From Cladopsammia gracilis (Eukaryota > Cnidaria > Anthozoa > Scleractinia > Dendrophylliidae), in contig JAJGOT010000438.1 of assembly GCA_022457155.1 (NCBI GenBank), forward strand, positions 1 through 64,000: a DNA stretch of 64,000 bases. Direction: 5' to 3'. The notes under the pieces are model-generated. The model was given only the letters and a program-made list of their open reading frames with translations, searched no databases and was not told the origin of the DNA. Of this stretch, positions 33,812 through 46,137 are shown in pieces. The translations under genes were made by a program, and so were the position numbers. The number at the start of each line of letters is the position of its first letter. Position 1 is the first letter of the stretch.

Positions 33812-34863
33812 AAACGCAAAGTTCATGCTATTTTGCTCTGCCATACCGCTCATATTAACACACAAACTTTCCTGTCCCATTTAACTTTCTTATAACCTCT
33901 CCATTAGTAAAATACACCGTGAAATTCTCAAACTACGTTTCCCAAGAAAACGCATTTAACCTTTTTTTACCTTTTTAAAGTAGCTATAATGGCTTTACAA
34001 CAAATGATTGAAACTGATAGGTAACGTGAGATATCGAAATTTAAGAAGGACTAATACCTTTGCGGTAACGTAATGTGAGATATGACAAGTTCATCACAAG
34101 TTCTGACATCCCAATACCCTAGGGAAATTAACAATAGGTCCGGGGGTGCTCCCCAAACATTTTAGTGGCAGTATGTGACGCCCTTCTTGAAATCCTAACC
34201 GCTTTAACCAACCATATCCTCAATGCCCTAATATAGCTTCTATAAAGAACGAACAAGAAACCCCCCCGGACAAAAGTCCACAAAATTTTGTTAACAACTT
34301 TTGTCCCTTTTTAGTACTCGACTCCGAAATCTCGCTTAATGCGCAAGCGCATTAACGAGATAAAAAAGGGGCAAAAGCTGTTAACAAATTTTTGTGGACT
34401 TTTTTCCTGGGGGGAGTTTCTTCTTTCTTCTTCATAGAAGCTATATTAGGGCATTGAGGATATGGTTGGTTAAAGCGGTTAGGATTTCAAGAAGGGCGTC
34501 ACATACCGTCACTAAAATATTTGAGGAACACCCCCGGTCCTATTGTTAATTTCCCTAGGGTATTGGGATGTCAGAACTTGTGATGAACTTGTCATATTTC
34601 ACATTACGTCACCGCAAAGATATTAAAGTTCTTAGTTTCGATATCTCACGTTACGTATCAATATATCAAATTTTCAATCATTTGTCGTAAAGCCATTCAA
34701 GCTGCTTTCGAGAATGGTAAAAATAGGTCAAATACGTTTTCTTGGGAAACGTAGTTTGAGAATTTCACGGTCTATTTTTACGAATGGAGACGTTATTGGA
34801 CGGGAAAGTTTGTGTTTTAATATGAGCGATATGGCAGAGCAAAATAGCATGAACTTTGCGTTT
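33812..34863. mobile_element. 1.05-kb near-perfect palindrome (foldback element)
   Basis: From AAACGCAAAGTTCATGCTAT at 33812 the whole sequence is repeated inverted up to 34863. The centre is at about 34345, within CGCTTAATGCGCAAGCGCATTAACG. The arms are ~520 bp and differ only by scattered substitutions and small indels. The outer terminus GCTATTTTGCTCTGCC also occurs singly at 32801-32818. The plus-strand frame 34714-35079 runs partly through the right arm and is not taken as a gene. Confidence 0.9.
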
Positions 34864-35079
34864 GTATGCAATAGTATGGGAAAGACTGAATTTGTTTTGC
34901 GGGAGGAAATTTTTGTGCGCGGTCGGGACAGCTTAAATTTCTGCTGGGAGGAAATGTTTGCGGATTTCTGGTCAAGTATAAATAAAATCCAAGGCATCGG
35001 TATTAAACAATTTCACTTCCTGACCGGAGGTTTCTATAGTTCTCCTAGTTATATGGTTGCTGTTCTGGCGCCAATATGA

Positions 35080-37400
35080 ACATAAACAACCAGAAAACTA
35101 GTGAGTGAATTATTGTACGTTGTTGTAAAAATGTATCAGTATTATGATAACAGTCTCTGGTTCTTTTGAGGACGTGTGTGGAGTTGAATCGGGAATACAG
35201 ATGACTGTTGTGCCGGTCGCCTCGGAGTTATGATAGCAATATATTCACTGTTGAAAAGTTCTTGTTAAGCCGATATACATCATTAAAACAAGTAATTTTT
35301 TCTGCGCGAGTATATTTCTGCCGTGGAAAATTTAATACAAAATAAAGTAATACTGCATAATAATGCAACAACGGACAACCTTGCCTGTATCTCCGGCAGA
35401 TCAGAAAAAGGTTTTGAAAAATACTGCGGTCAGGAATCCCGCATGTTTGATTACTTTAGTACAAATGTTATAATTTGAGAAATTGGGGCGCTAAGTTTCA
35501 TGATGTCACTTTCCGGGAAACTTGATTAAAGTGTACAGCTATCATGCTGGAGATTCAAATATTTAAAACCGTATGTAATGATGCTATACTTCTGACAATG
35601 GAGATACTGCCTAACTCCGAGAAACACATTACACTTACACGCGAAATAAACTCTGAGGAGCTATTAAAAAACAATTGCAAGATCCCACTATTCCAATATA
35701 TGACTATCGCATAAGACTTGGATCTTAATAGAATATTTTACGAAATTTTACTGCGGTCGTGACCCCGGGGGTCGTCAAGAAGACACTGTCAACACTATAT
35801 TTTGAGGTTTAAAGCAGACCCATTTAATCTCTAATAGTTACTAAACACATGATACCGGAAATAGAAAACTCTCGACTTTCGAATAAAAAAAGACAGAACT
35901 ACTATATATTCGCAAATAACCCAATCATGTATAACATTAACTTATGCAGCCATTTCTTTTTCAACTCTTCACAAAAGAAAAATCAATGTCCGCTTCACTT
36001 TCCAAAACATTTCATATCGATATCGATAACAACATACAACAACTGCGTGAAATATTTCCTTTGACAAGCATTGACAACTAAGCGGAAAACAGATATTTCA
36101 GCCCACCCACATATGACGTCTGAGTTATCAAAAGTTTCTTTGCCGCCGCTTTTGTTGATAATTTTGTCCGATGGATTATGAATGTTCTGCGATACCTTGT
36201 TATCTTTGTGGAATGTCCGGTTTCCGGAAGATAATAAAAGAACAGGAATGAGCGAATCTCAAAACTGTGAAAATTAAATTAACGTTGGAAAAATATATAT
36301 TTGCTCAATTCTTTCTTTGAGGAATAGAGGAATTCTAAGGATATGCACTTTTTTGTCTTGACTTCCTGACTGAATTTAAGTCTTAAAATAGCAATGAATA
36401 TGCGTGAACGGACTCTGATCGATCAATGACAGACATTGTAGCGACCATAGGTCATGGATCAGTTCTTTTCTTCTTTAAAATCTCCGTAAAATTCTTAGAT
36501 GTTTATATCTTATATATAAAGATCTACAAACGCGGATAAGCGTAAACATTTATCCGATGCGTTGTGGCACACATCAAAGATTTAAATTGGATGATCCCAC
36601 AGGCAGACCAATCGTGATGTGAGTGACATCAAGTTACAGATTCGAAGCCAGTAGACAGTAATGAAATATACTAGGTAATAATACGATTTGTCACGGAATT
36701 GATAAGCGATAGAAAAATCGAAAATATTACACACTACACATTACACAAAGTCTTCTCACCTTTACTTTATTGTCTCTTGATGTATCCTGACCGGTTTAAA
36801 TGCATTTTTACAACTTTTGTCACTCGCCCCACTATCCACTATAAAAGAAGGGAAGGCTGGAGACCTCTAAGCGAACCCTCGCCACGCGAAAGCCAATAAA
36901 TTCTAAACAATTCAACTCAAGCTCCCCGAATTGCCACCAGTGAGGCCGCAGGTTAAATGTCTACCCGTGCGATTCGTGCTAGCTTCCAAATTCGCTTTCA
37001 CGGTCTCTAAAAGGGCTCCGTTTTGGAGCGATTCTGGCCATCTTCGCTTCGCCATTGTCCGCGATCCAAACGGCTGTACCACGAAATTCATACTAAAGCT
37101 TAGCGACCGCGTCACAGAGACAAAATGACATTCACCCGAGGGGAGGGTCGTTACTTTTGCCCTCGCGCAAATTGACACCGTCGGGGGAGCCGGTGCGTGT
37201 AATTCGAACGGAAACCACACGCGTGACCTGTCACTTATTTGTCATTATTTGATAAAGTGCAATTTTTCATCAAGATCAAAAGAAAAGTATCTTTTTAAAA
37301 TAAAAATGCTCGAAGGAAAATTATTAAGCTTGTTAAAACCAATTTGCGCCAAAAAATCAAAAATCAAAGGTCACGGATATGTATGTGTATACCGGGAGTC
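35080..37400. other. Nothing recognised
   Basis: No exon with motif or splice support. 36900-37220 is locally GC-richer and could be a promoter or 5' region of an unseen gene, but its 102-codon minus-strand frame shows no domain. Confidence 0.4.
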
Positions 37401-37402
37401 TA

Positions 37403-37482
37403 TAGTCTCCCACGCAGCCGTTATTTGTCTCGTCACGAGGAGCATTGCGTGACGAGACAAATAACGGCTGCGTGGGAGACTA
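37403..37482. mobile_element. Perfect 35-bp stem hairpin MITE
   Basis: TAGTCTCCCACGCAGCCGTT and the next 15 bases return exactly inverted, with a ~10-bp loop (AGGAGCATTG). Total 80 bp. Confidence 0.9.
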
Positions 37483-37489
37483 GGGAGTC

Positions 37490-38390
37490 TAGGGTGTACT
37501 CTAACTGCACGTCCGATCCAAGAGAGAGGAAGATAGGGGCCTTGGGAACGAGGTTGGTAGACGTTTCAATAACAAATTGATCATTACATGTAAAAGACCG
37601 TTGGCCGTCGGGTGTTGATATGAACGATATGGTCAATAATGTTTAATTTTTATTGGTAAATTGCACAACCTTCTAAAGTCGCTGTCGTAATTTGTCGTAT
37701 TTTTGAAGCGGAATCGAGCCGCTTCTCGCTGTTCAGAACGTCTCATGTCGGCAATTTTCGGGGCCACGTCGCTTGTCGTTTTTACCAAGGCTTCTTTAAG
37801 CCGAGATGTTTTGAAAACAGCTTCGGCTATAAAAGGAAACGAAATCTAATCACCAGCTCTATTCCCACAAGAGACACCATTCTGCCCGAAGGTACACAAT
37901 TTTTTAGTTGACGGAAAAAGCGACAAGTAAAATATTTTCATTTGCCTTTTTTACAATAGTCTACCTTAGTGAAGTATTTAGATAAAACATTCCTTTTTTA
38001 CTGAAGTCTTTTTACTGAACTTATTCACATGCACAAAGTTCTTGTTTTGTCTCATACATCCACATATACACTGCACATATTAATTGGCTGTTTAAATACA
38101 TTGCTAGTAAATCAATTTTAATCCCAAATGAAAATCGTTGCAATATGTTTAAGTTTTGTTTAAATATCAATAAATAAAGATAGTAAATATTTTTTAACCT
38201 TCGAACATCTTTCCCAAATTTCGATTGATAGGAAAATCGCCATTGTAGTGCCATACAAGTCATTGCTACTAAAATACTGTGACTGATACAAAACATAGAA
38301 AATTAACTAAGTAAAAGGGCTCTTTAAAGATAGATTGAATCTAAGTAGTTTTGCCACCCCCATTCCTCCTCATAATTTCCCCCCGTAGCA
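37490..38390. other. Nothing recognised
   Basis: AT-rich without credible exon or repeat. Confidence 0.4.
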
Positions 38391-38391
38391 A

Positions 38392-38500
38392 CCAAATTAC
38401 TCGTGGCGAAGCACACGAGTTGTAAATCCGGCGTTGACTTTTCTTGTTTTTTTTTTTTTCGTGTCACATTAGCGCATGCAAATTTATGCACGCATATTTA
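38392..38500. repeat. Dispersed repeat stub, copy 1
   Basis: TTACTCGTGGCGAAGCACACGAG, a T-run and GCATGCAAATTTATGCACGC also occur in the same order at 63612-63730. Confidence 0.7.
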
Positions 38501-38883
38501 AGTCTATATCGACGACTATATGGCTTTCGGCCATGAAATACATACCGTAAAATCTCTCCGTGTGTGTACTCGAGAAGCAAGATAAAGAACTACTGCGTAC
38601 AACTGCACACTTTCAAGACAATTCAAGGCGTTCATGGATGGATAGGCCGTTTAATATTGTGTTCGCTGCTTATTCCTGTGGGATTTTTGCTCTGGCAAGT
38701 TCTGTGTTTTGTATATTAAACTTGCCATTTGCTTAGCGATCAAGCTCCGGGTCGAGTTTAAGTGTCAGCTACTGAATCTAGTGAATGCAGTGTGGTCTTA
38801 CTTTTAAACCCGTGTATACGTGAAAGCATGATGAACAGGCTATCGGCAAGGGTGTTTAAATAAAATTCACTCTCTCACTCACT

Positions 38884-39235
38884 CACTCGCTCCTTCCATC
38901 AGCTGTAAACTTAGTGAGCAAATGCTTTGTTACGAACACGTTTCGTAACAGGAATTCAACGTGAATCCAACGATAACAATAATTAATTTGATGTAAACGA
39001 ATATAGACAACAATAAGGTTACAGATGTTTCGCATTTGGAGTTTTTAGTGCAACATTAAAATCGATCTAAAAGGATTTTGCAACCTAAACACGCGTTCTG
39101 ATGCGTATCTAGATTAAAATAATAAAATTTAGTTCGTAGGTAATATGTGCTCTTGGACAGCGCAGTGATTGAGTTTGTGGCTCAGTCCCGGACGGCTCGA
39201 GTTCGATTCTCCAGAGAGTCCTTTTTTTTCTCTCT
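38884..39235 (+). mobile_element. SINE-like dispersed repeat, copy 3 (inverted relative to copies 1 and 2)
   Basis: From CTTCCATCAGCTGTAAACTT to the pyrimidine-rich end it aligns with the reverse of 9990-10390. The tRNA-like region (about 39155-39222) shows GAGTTCGATTCTCC as a box B-like block; box A is decayed. Confidence 0.6.
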
Positions 39236-39277
39236 GTAAAAGCACTCAAATCACTTGGGAATCAATGCTGCAATAAG

Positions 39278-39705
39278 TTAAAGGCGCCACGAGTTCAAGC
39301 TGTGTACAGCTTTTTGTTCGCTTAATATAATCAAGTTGAAGTTTCCCCTCAGCTGTAAAATGAAGACTATTTTGAACAAATACGCTAAATTAACATGAAA
39401 ATTATTTATATTCATACTCGTGATTATTTTGTTGCTCATGACTTTTATTGATTTGGTGGCTCCTAATAGAGCCCTTAAGTCCTCTATGACTGCAATGTCT
39501 AACTCTTCGATTAGACCTACAGGTATTTTCAATCTTTCAACTTCAATAAACCATTTAGCAGCTTTACACATATTACCTATCACGTCTTTACTACATTTAC
39601 CTATCAAAGGCACCCAACTTTTCCAATTCTTGTTGTTGTTGTTGTTGTTTTTTATTAACCTTACATTCTCTCGCATTAACGAGATGGCTTTAAGAGCCCT
39701 TTGAT
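39278..39705 (-). pseudogene. Unrecognised coding-like fragment
   Basis: The minus-strand frame includes 'KSWVPLIGKCSKDVIGNMC', 'KAAKWFIEVERLKIPVGLI' and 'DIAVIEDLRALLGATKSI', after an asparagine run encoded by a CAA/TTG microsatellite. The start of the frame lies in a dispersed repeat, so the frame is chimeric. The middle (39440-39640) looks like genuine protein. I do not recognise it. Confidence 0.3.
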
Positions 39706-40332
39706 TATCTTTATTAGCTTTTTTTCTGAAAAACGAAAACACCATCAACAAGTAACTGTTGATGTGCTGACTACCATCACTTTTCCTGGAGTAATTTTAT
39801 CTTACTAAAGAGTGTAATTAGCAACCTCAGCACCTGGTACTCAATTCGTTTGTTCTTCGTTGTGTGATGCACGGTAATGTTGGTAAGCAATGCGAAATAA
39901 ACTTGAACTTGAACTTGGTGTATTTCAATAGGTTTTAACTGCTAATCGCTACTCTTTATCAAAAATATAATGGGGCCGGTGAGTCATGAAGTGCAATCAA
40001 CAACCTTGGCACCCAACATTAAAGTCGTTTGTGCAATGTTTATTGATTCTCGAAAGCAGCACGAACTTGAACTTGGGTAGGGCAACAGGTTTTGACTGCT
40101 AATTGGTCTTCTTTGTCAAGCAAAATAATGAATTCAATGCAATTGAAATGACAAGAACAGACCAGTTTGAATGCAAATAATTTCATAGTTCGTTAGGAAA
40201 TCACCGGGGCTATATGGCAACACAGAAACGTGTTATAGTTCCTAATCTCGAATTAAACACATCTTTCAGTTCTTTGTCACAATTTTGTTTGGTGTTCAAA
40301 TTTATTTCCCCAAATATCACAAGTTCATTTCG

Positions 40333-40339
40333 TATAAAA
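40333..40339 (+). promoter_or_regulatory. TATA box of helicase gene, copy A, with adjacent GGAAC site
   Basis: TATAAAA lies 41 bp upstream of the ATG at 40374 and is directly followed by ACGGAAC, one half-site of the element's palindrome array. Copy B has the same arrangement at 55424. Confidence 0.6.
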
Positions 40340-40373
40340 ACGGAACACTCCTTGCGAACAAATTAGTAGCAAG

Positions 40374-43300
40374 ATGATCAGAACAAGATATCCATGTCGA
40401 CAACTGAACAGCAAAGCCATAAAAAGTGCAGCGTTGTGCTACATAAGCCCCATTATTGTCGGAAAGTGCAGTGTTGTCAAGGCGCAATGTGTTTGCAAGG
40501 TCGATGAAGAAGGGTTACAAAAAGCATGGAACGCTGTATGTACGACAAGAGATACCTGTGACAAGGCAATTTGTGGTAAGTCTGATCTTTGCATTCTCGA
40601 TTGATAAAGAAGGTTGAGTTGCTTACGGGTGTTTGTATTATTTTCCTTTTCACAGGAATAAAAAACGTGGCATTTTTCTTCAGTGCAGTAAGTGCAAAAA
40701 GCCGAAAGAAAAGCCCAGGAAAGCAAAATGCAAACGGAGAGGATGCCGAGAGTGACGACGCCGAGAGTGCCGAGAGTGACGGTGTTTTAACCTCCAGCCA
40801 AGTTGCTAGTACAACTAGTCAAGATTGGCTTTCTAACTACCCGAAAGTCGTCAATGAGAAATTGTATCCGACAATAAACTATTGGATCGCATTAACAACT
40901 CCGAATGGTGCCCCAGCAAACCCCATCAACATTCACCGTGCGCTATTGGAATGTGGCGTGGAGACCATGGCAAACCAGGTACACAAATGTTTAATGTAAC
41001 ACCCTCGATGTTTTCGTTTCTTCGTACTAATGAATCATTAAAAACCTTAACACTTTATAACCATTTGGCCTGCCGTTTTCTAAAACTTCTGTTCTTTTTT
41101 TTTTTGGCTGGATGCGATTTCTCGATGTAGTAAACCGCTACTCTGTGGGACGTAGTCGAGTTAATAGAAATACGAAATCAGCCAGAAAAAAAGCAAAATA
41201 AAACAAAAACATTAAATTCTCTACCTAAGGAAATCATTATAAATCAAGCTGAGGTAAATACGATTTCTACAGAGAAAAACCCAGCCATGTGCCTCTTTTG
41301 CCGATGGACGGTTCATCTTTGGGCGAAGTTAATTAAATTGTCCATTTATCTGGAAACGCATCAAGTATAGCACAAAAATGACTAAAGTACAAAAGCTACA
41401 ATGCCCACAAGATTAAGTTAATCACAAAAAAGAATTAATATTTTGTTATATTATTAGGTACCCTGCCATGAAGGAAAAGAATCTGCTGCAATGAAAGAGC
41501 TGTTCAAGGTCCTTAAAGATCACAAAAATCCTATGATAAAAGAACTTGTGAATTCGTCGTACGAACATTGCTTTCGAAACGAAATGGAAAGTTTGCTTGG
41601 CGACGATGATTTCTTGGACCCCAACAGTTGTGGTACAGAGAACGTTGCCAGAGTTTGGTTTATTAATAGTTCCTTCACCTCTCTGTTACAGAGGGCCATC
41701 ACTAAACTTCAAGACGCAAAGTTGGAAGTGGATCAGTTTGGCGTTTATGACAACAGAAGCATTACTACTGGTGACGAAGAAGCAAGACTGTCAGATAAAT
41801 TGACTGTACTCGTCAACGACATTCGCATAGCAATGAAGAAAATGGAGTACGCACTATCTCGAGGAAAGATATACAAGAAATGTCCTATGGCCATGTACAC
41901 TTACACTTACAAGTGTGAAGTCCGAGCATTCATAAATTGTCTAGCGGCCAACGAGCTTTTTAAAGCAAGACTCCTCAGGGACATGAAAAAGGTGATCGAC
42001 ATCCTTGCCGACCCAGACTGCGAGGTCATACGTCCAATTCGCATAGACTACAACCTTGTCGAAGTAAATGCCGGTCACTGTTGGTCCATCAGAGAAAGGC
42101 GCTTCCTAGAGAGACCAATCCCAGATGAGAAGATCGGCCTTGTCACTCCACGTGCCTTCGCGAAGTACGATTCTCACAAAGAGCCCGACCCTAAGTACTT
42201 CAGAGAAATCCTGCAGAACAGCTTGTCGGAGGAAGAAGTGGCCAGTTTTTGTGAAGACTTTATGAAGTTGTTGAATTATAATCAGAAGAAGCACAAAGAC
42301 AAAGTGCCTTGTCTTGTTGGCGACGCGAACAGTGGCAAAACCAGCTTGTTTTTTCCCGATCCAGGGACTCGTACACCATGGTAACATCGCAACAGTCACC
42401 AAACAACGTGCTTTTAACAAGGCAATGATCAACTCGTCGACTGAAGTGATCTTCATAGACGAAGCAACAGAGAAAACCTTGGACATCGACGATTGGAAGG
42501 TGTTGATACAAGGCGAGTACACTGCACACGATGTGAAGTACCAAACCGCGATGGCCTTTATCAACAAATGCCCTATGCTGATAACGGCTCAGCACAAGCT
42601 AGAGTTTGGCCCTGTGGATCAACCGGCCATGGAAAGACGTCTTCGAACATACAAATTTAAACATCTTGCTCGCACAAAGAAAAACGCAGCTGCGTGGCTG
42701 AAGAAACATGCTATGGATTGTGTCGTCTGGGCAGCAGAAAAGGCAAAAGCATGTAAAGGTGACAGCGAGAGCGAAGATGACGACGACGATGATGCTTCAA
42801 GCGAGACAGGAGCAGGAGATGAAGAATCGATTTTGGAAGTAGAAGAAAAAGAGGCCCTTCGTTCGTTTACACTGACAAGCCCGACGGCTGACGAAGACAC
42901 GATCACACCATCAACCAACGAAGAGGAGCCTCAGTGCACTGATGAAAGTTGTACATCGATCGATGTCCTAGACGTGTTGAAAGAGGCCCTAGCCCGTTCA
43001 CACCCTGAGAGTTTACGACATAGGCAGGTGCAGCACATGCTGATAGAAGAAGAGAGGAAAAGAAGCGTTCAAGAGAACTTCAATAAACAGCAGCACCTCC
43101 AAAGAATAGACTTTCTAAGAGAAAAGGGAGTTAGTACACAGAACGTGGAGCTTCTACCGACAGACCCCTCGAAAGTGACACCGACCCCAATTCTCAGGGA
43201 TCTCCAAAAGCATCAGGAAGCACAAAGAGCACTCCAAGAAGAGCAGCGTCGTGAGAAAACACGGAAAGCGTTTAAAGGTGCCTGGCTACAGAAGACCGAG

Positions 43301-43903
43301 AAAGAGCTACACGATTGTGCCAAGCGCATCCACACTAGCCTCGATCCCTTAATGACAGCGTCATTGACGGCATACCGAGAAGTCCTGGAAGACAAGTTGA
43401 AGAACCACCACCGCAACATTGGAACTCTTGGCTCCAAGGAGGCCTTGGAAGAAAGAAAGCGATAATGTATCGCCCAAGGTCTACTCCAAAGCAGACACCA
43501 ACATCTGGTGAGGAATGTCTTCGAGGCTTTGCCAACGGCAGAGGAGCTCGGTGAGTCGTCGGTATCCGACCACGCAGGCCAAAAAGGAGATAGCACACAG
43601 GACGAAGCGAGCGGCAATAAGACCAGTCATGCCGTCGTGTTGCAGCCTCCATCTTCGGGTGACCAAAGCGTCAGCGACAAAGGGTTGGAAGTGGTAGTAG
43701 AAGAAGATAATGATGACGACGACATCTTTATCACCCCAGTTCCGAGCTGGCAGATAAGTCACACCGCGTTTGAAAAAACCCGCCTAGTCAAGGCCAACAC
43801 GCAAATTTGCAGAAAGAGGCCGCGATCGGAGAGCGGTCAAGCTAAGAAAGGCAAGAAAGTCTGCAACAACACCATCTTGAGGTATTTCTCGAGCCAGCAA
43901 TAG
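40374..43903 (+). pseudogene. SF3 helicase of the large element, copy A (three exons, inactivated)
   Basis: Exon 1 is 40374-40575 (donor G|GTAAGT), exon 2 40656-40978 (CACAG acceptor, GTACAC donor) and exon 3 41458-43903. Phases (1, then 0) fit throughout, for about 990 codons. Exon 2 has an acidic stretch, then 'LYPTINYWIALTTPNGAPA'. Exon 3 carries a superfamily-3 helicase core: Walker A 'GDANSGKTS' (about 42320), Walker B 'EVIFIDEAT' (about 42445), motif C 'CPMLITAQ', and an arginine-finger-like 'ERRLRTYKF'. An acidic linker, a charged coiled-coil-like region and a basic tail ending 'NNTILRYFSSQQ' follow. This core resembles papilloma E1/parvovirus NS1-type helicases, ATP-driven hexameric DNA unwinders at origins. 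Defects are an extra T at about 42347-42352, right after Walker A, and a stop (TAA) at about 43463. Confidence 0.85.
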
Positions 43904-44242
43904 CCGTGTGCATATTCCGCCGAGATAGAACGGACATTATTGTTGTAATCATTATTTTATTTTTGGCTTTTTGGTTTAGTTGGCCAAGAATATGTGAACT
44001 AGTTACGATTTGAATTAGGGACTGTGTATGCAATCGAACCTTCTATTGCACAGCGTATATACATGTACACGTGTACCCATCATGGCACGTTTTGACTCGT
44101 AATAAAGGAGTGCAGTAACTTTGGAATAAGTCTGGTCAGTCTTGTGGTGTGTGGTACATTCTTAAATAAAAAAAAGCGATAAACGTTTTAAGTTGCAAAA
44201 TGCCAACAGAAACGCATCTTGGCGTTTATGACACAGTTCAAT
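43904..44242. other. Convergent intergenic region of copy A
   Basis: The region separates the 3' ends of helicase (plus) and recombinase (minus). It contains AATAAA at about 44100 for the plus-strand gene and TTTATT around 43957 (a poly(A) signal on the minus strand). Copy B has the same region at 58955-59293. Confidence 0.6.
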
Positions 44243-45944
44243 TTAGGTATACTGTCCCGAAGGAAATTTGAGCGCAGCTCTTTTCTTCAGAGAGTCCGTC
44301 ATTCTTCCCTCTTGAAACTTGGAATCAGGGTCTCTCAGAATTGCCGTCCACTGCCCAAATCCGTGCCTATCTATTAATTTCTTGAGAAAATCGTCTTCGT
44401 CTGCCGTGAACTTCAACACCCGACGATAACTTTTTTGAATGCGCAAGGGGGTTGTGGGCGGGGCATCTTTCTTAGGGACCGCGCTTGTTGATTCCAGAGT
44501 TTCAACTGATGGTACCAAACTTGAAGTTGAAGCGCCAAACCTTGCTTGCTTGCCTCGTCCACCTCTGAACCCTTGTTGCCCTGTAGTTTTTGTAGACACT
44601 CGTGAGCCCTCACAGCAACTTCGCGCGATCTCTGCTTTTGATAGTGAACTTTGACAACAGCAGAGCTGTGTTTTTGGTCCTCTGACAAAATGCTTTGCTC
44701 TTTGCTAGTCGGTAGATTGAGGCTTTGCGTTTCGACAATTTGACGATAACGCGTTGGATGAATGTATTTTCCAATTGCGTCAAAAACCAATTTGCTCATG
44801 ACGTCGCCTAATTTGCTGTGTTGGCCTCCATTTTTAGTGACCAGAACAAAGTCGCACTGAGGTTTTAGCAACGGCCTAACGAAAGTGATGTAGCCATCGA
44901 GCACTTGCATGCTTGTATCTGTCAGAATCAAGGAATCGAAACCGTACTTGCTAGCAGTCTTGAACGTTTTCTGATCGATGAATCCCTATTTTCCTTCGCT
45001 GCACTGACCATGTCGACCGTCAAATACTGATAGGTCATGGGACGCGATCCCTTTACTTTGATGAATAAGTACATCGCAACAAATTTCGTGGCAAATGTTA
45101 TTTCTGATGGGTTAACTTCACCTGCACTGGTTTTGCACATCTTAACGGTGTTTTCGTAGCGGGGCAAATGAAAAGTCACGACTTCCAACAATTCCTCCAT
45201 GGATGCCCAGTGTCCCTTAGCTTCCAGAGTTTCAATGTCTAGATCTTGTGTCCACTGCAATCGCATCATCTTTGCTACTGTCTCGCGCGCCCTTTTCAGG
45301 TACACCTCTGTCTCGGATAATTTTCGGAGAACTGCATCTGATGCGCCGTTAATTTTTCTGAAGTCGATCAGTTCAGAAATAGCATCTATGTATCCCAAGC
45401 GTCCACCATGTCCAAGCTTGCATTCTTCTTGCAAGTGGTCGATAAACTTGAATAACAAATTTGGAGAACACAGACTGAAGTCCATTACTTCAAATGTCAA
45501 TTGCTCCTCGTCGTCGCAGCAAACTTTTAGAAATTTAAAGCATCTCTTCGCTACTTGTTGAGCTGTGCGATCTTTCTTGCAACCGCCGCCACTCCCAGTT
45601 AACCATTTTGTGAATACTTCGCCAATTTGACCAGAAATTGAAAATGAAGGCAATACTCCCACGGCATGTTTTGCGCTTACATTCGATGGGTCGCCTTCTG
45701 ATGTTGTTACTGGCGAGTTATTTGGTACTTTCAGCTCGGGCTTTTCGTCAAAATAAGAGAACCAACTGTGCTTGGTATTCACGTGTTTCCTGCAGCCGCA
45801 TTGACTTTGAAATCCATCGTGTGTGCACTCTTGTATTGGACAGTGATACAAGCTATCTGTTTCGTCTTTTTCCAAGTGAAGCCGTTTTGGTTTGGGTGAA
45901 GCGCCATCTATATTCGACCAGTCAACCTTGCTCTTCTTGCTCGT
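44243..45944 (-). pseudogene. Crypton-like tyrosine recombinase with C2H2 finger and Myb-like domain, copy A (inactivated)
   Basis: The order of domains is read from the minus strand. There is an N-terminal C2H2 finger ('HCPIQECTHDGF' ... 'CRKHVNTKH'), then a helical core-binding domain. The catalytic domain has arginine in 'GSRPMTYQ', lysine hairpin 'VTKNGGQHSKL', HxxR box 'IHPTRYRQIVET', and 'DQKHSSAVVKVHYQKQ' with the final tyrosine. The C-terminal Myb/SANT-like domain has 'TADEDDFLKKLIDRHGFGQW'. Such enzymes cut and rejoin DNA without a free double-strand break to integrate circular elements. Defects: the start codon is ACG (45942-45944) where copy B has ATG, one base is lost at about 44985, and there is a second indel at about 44555. 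It faces the helicase gene tail to tail. Confidence 0.85.
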
Positions 45945-45953
45945 ATTTCAAGT

Positions 45954-45958
45954 GGAAC
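45954..45958 (+). promoter_or_regulatory. GGAAC half-site at recombinase gene start, copy A
   Basis: GGAAC(AAC) lies 10 bp upstream of the (lost) recombinase start, on the strand opposite to the gene. It is also present in the duplicate (51809) and in copy B (60962). Confidence 0.4.
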
Positions 45959-46052
45959 AACATTTGAATAACACTTCACACACTTAACATAGCCAGTAGG
46001 TCAAAATAAGAACCAATAGGAAACAATGGAGGCAATCATGCATGCTCGAATT

Positions 46053-46137
46053 TGTCACAACTTGCCCCTGCTTGTCACAACTCGCGCCTGCTTGTCACAA
46101 CTCGCCCCTGCTTGCCACAACTTGCCCCTGCCTGCCG
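46053..46137. repeat. 20-bp tandem repeats upstream of recombinase, copy A
   Basis: About four to five units of CTTGTCACAACTCGCCCCTG with variants (CTTGCC, ACTTGC) lie ~110-190 bp upstream of the recombinase start. The array recurs at 51905-51992 and, one unit longer, at 61062-61163. Confidence 0.85.

Noticed and set aside
34714..35079. 121-codon plus-strand frame
   Set aside because: Half of it lies in the right arm of the 1.05-kb palindrome, and the peptide has no recognisable domain.
36912..37220. 102-codon minus-strand frame in a GC-richer stretch
   Set aside because: No motif or splice support; composition change alone suggests at most a promoter-like region.
45199..45967. Plus-strand frames of 120 and 109 codons repeated in all three recombinase copies
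   Set aside because: Antisense shadows of the recombinase gene; their conservation follows from the duplication.
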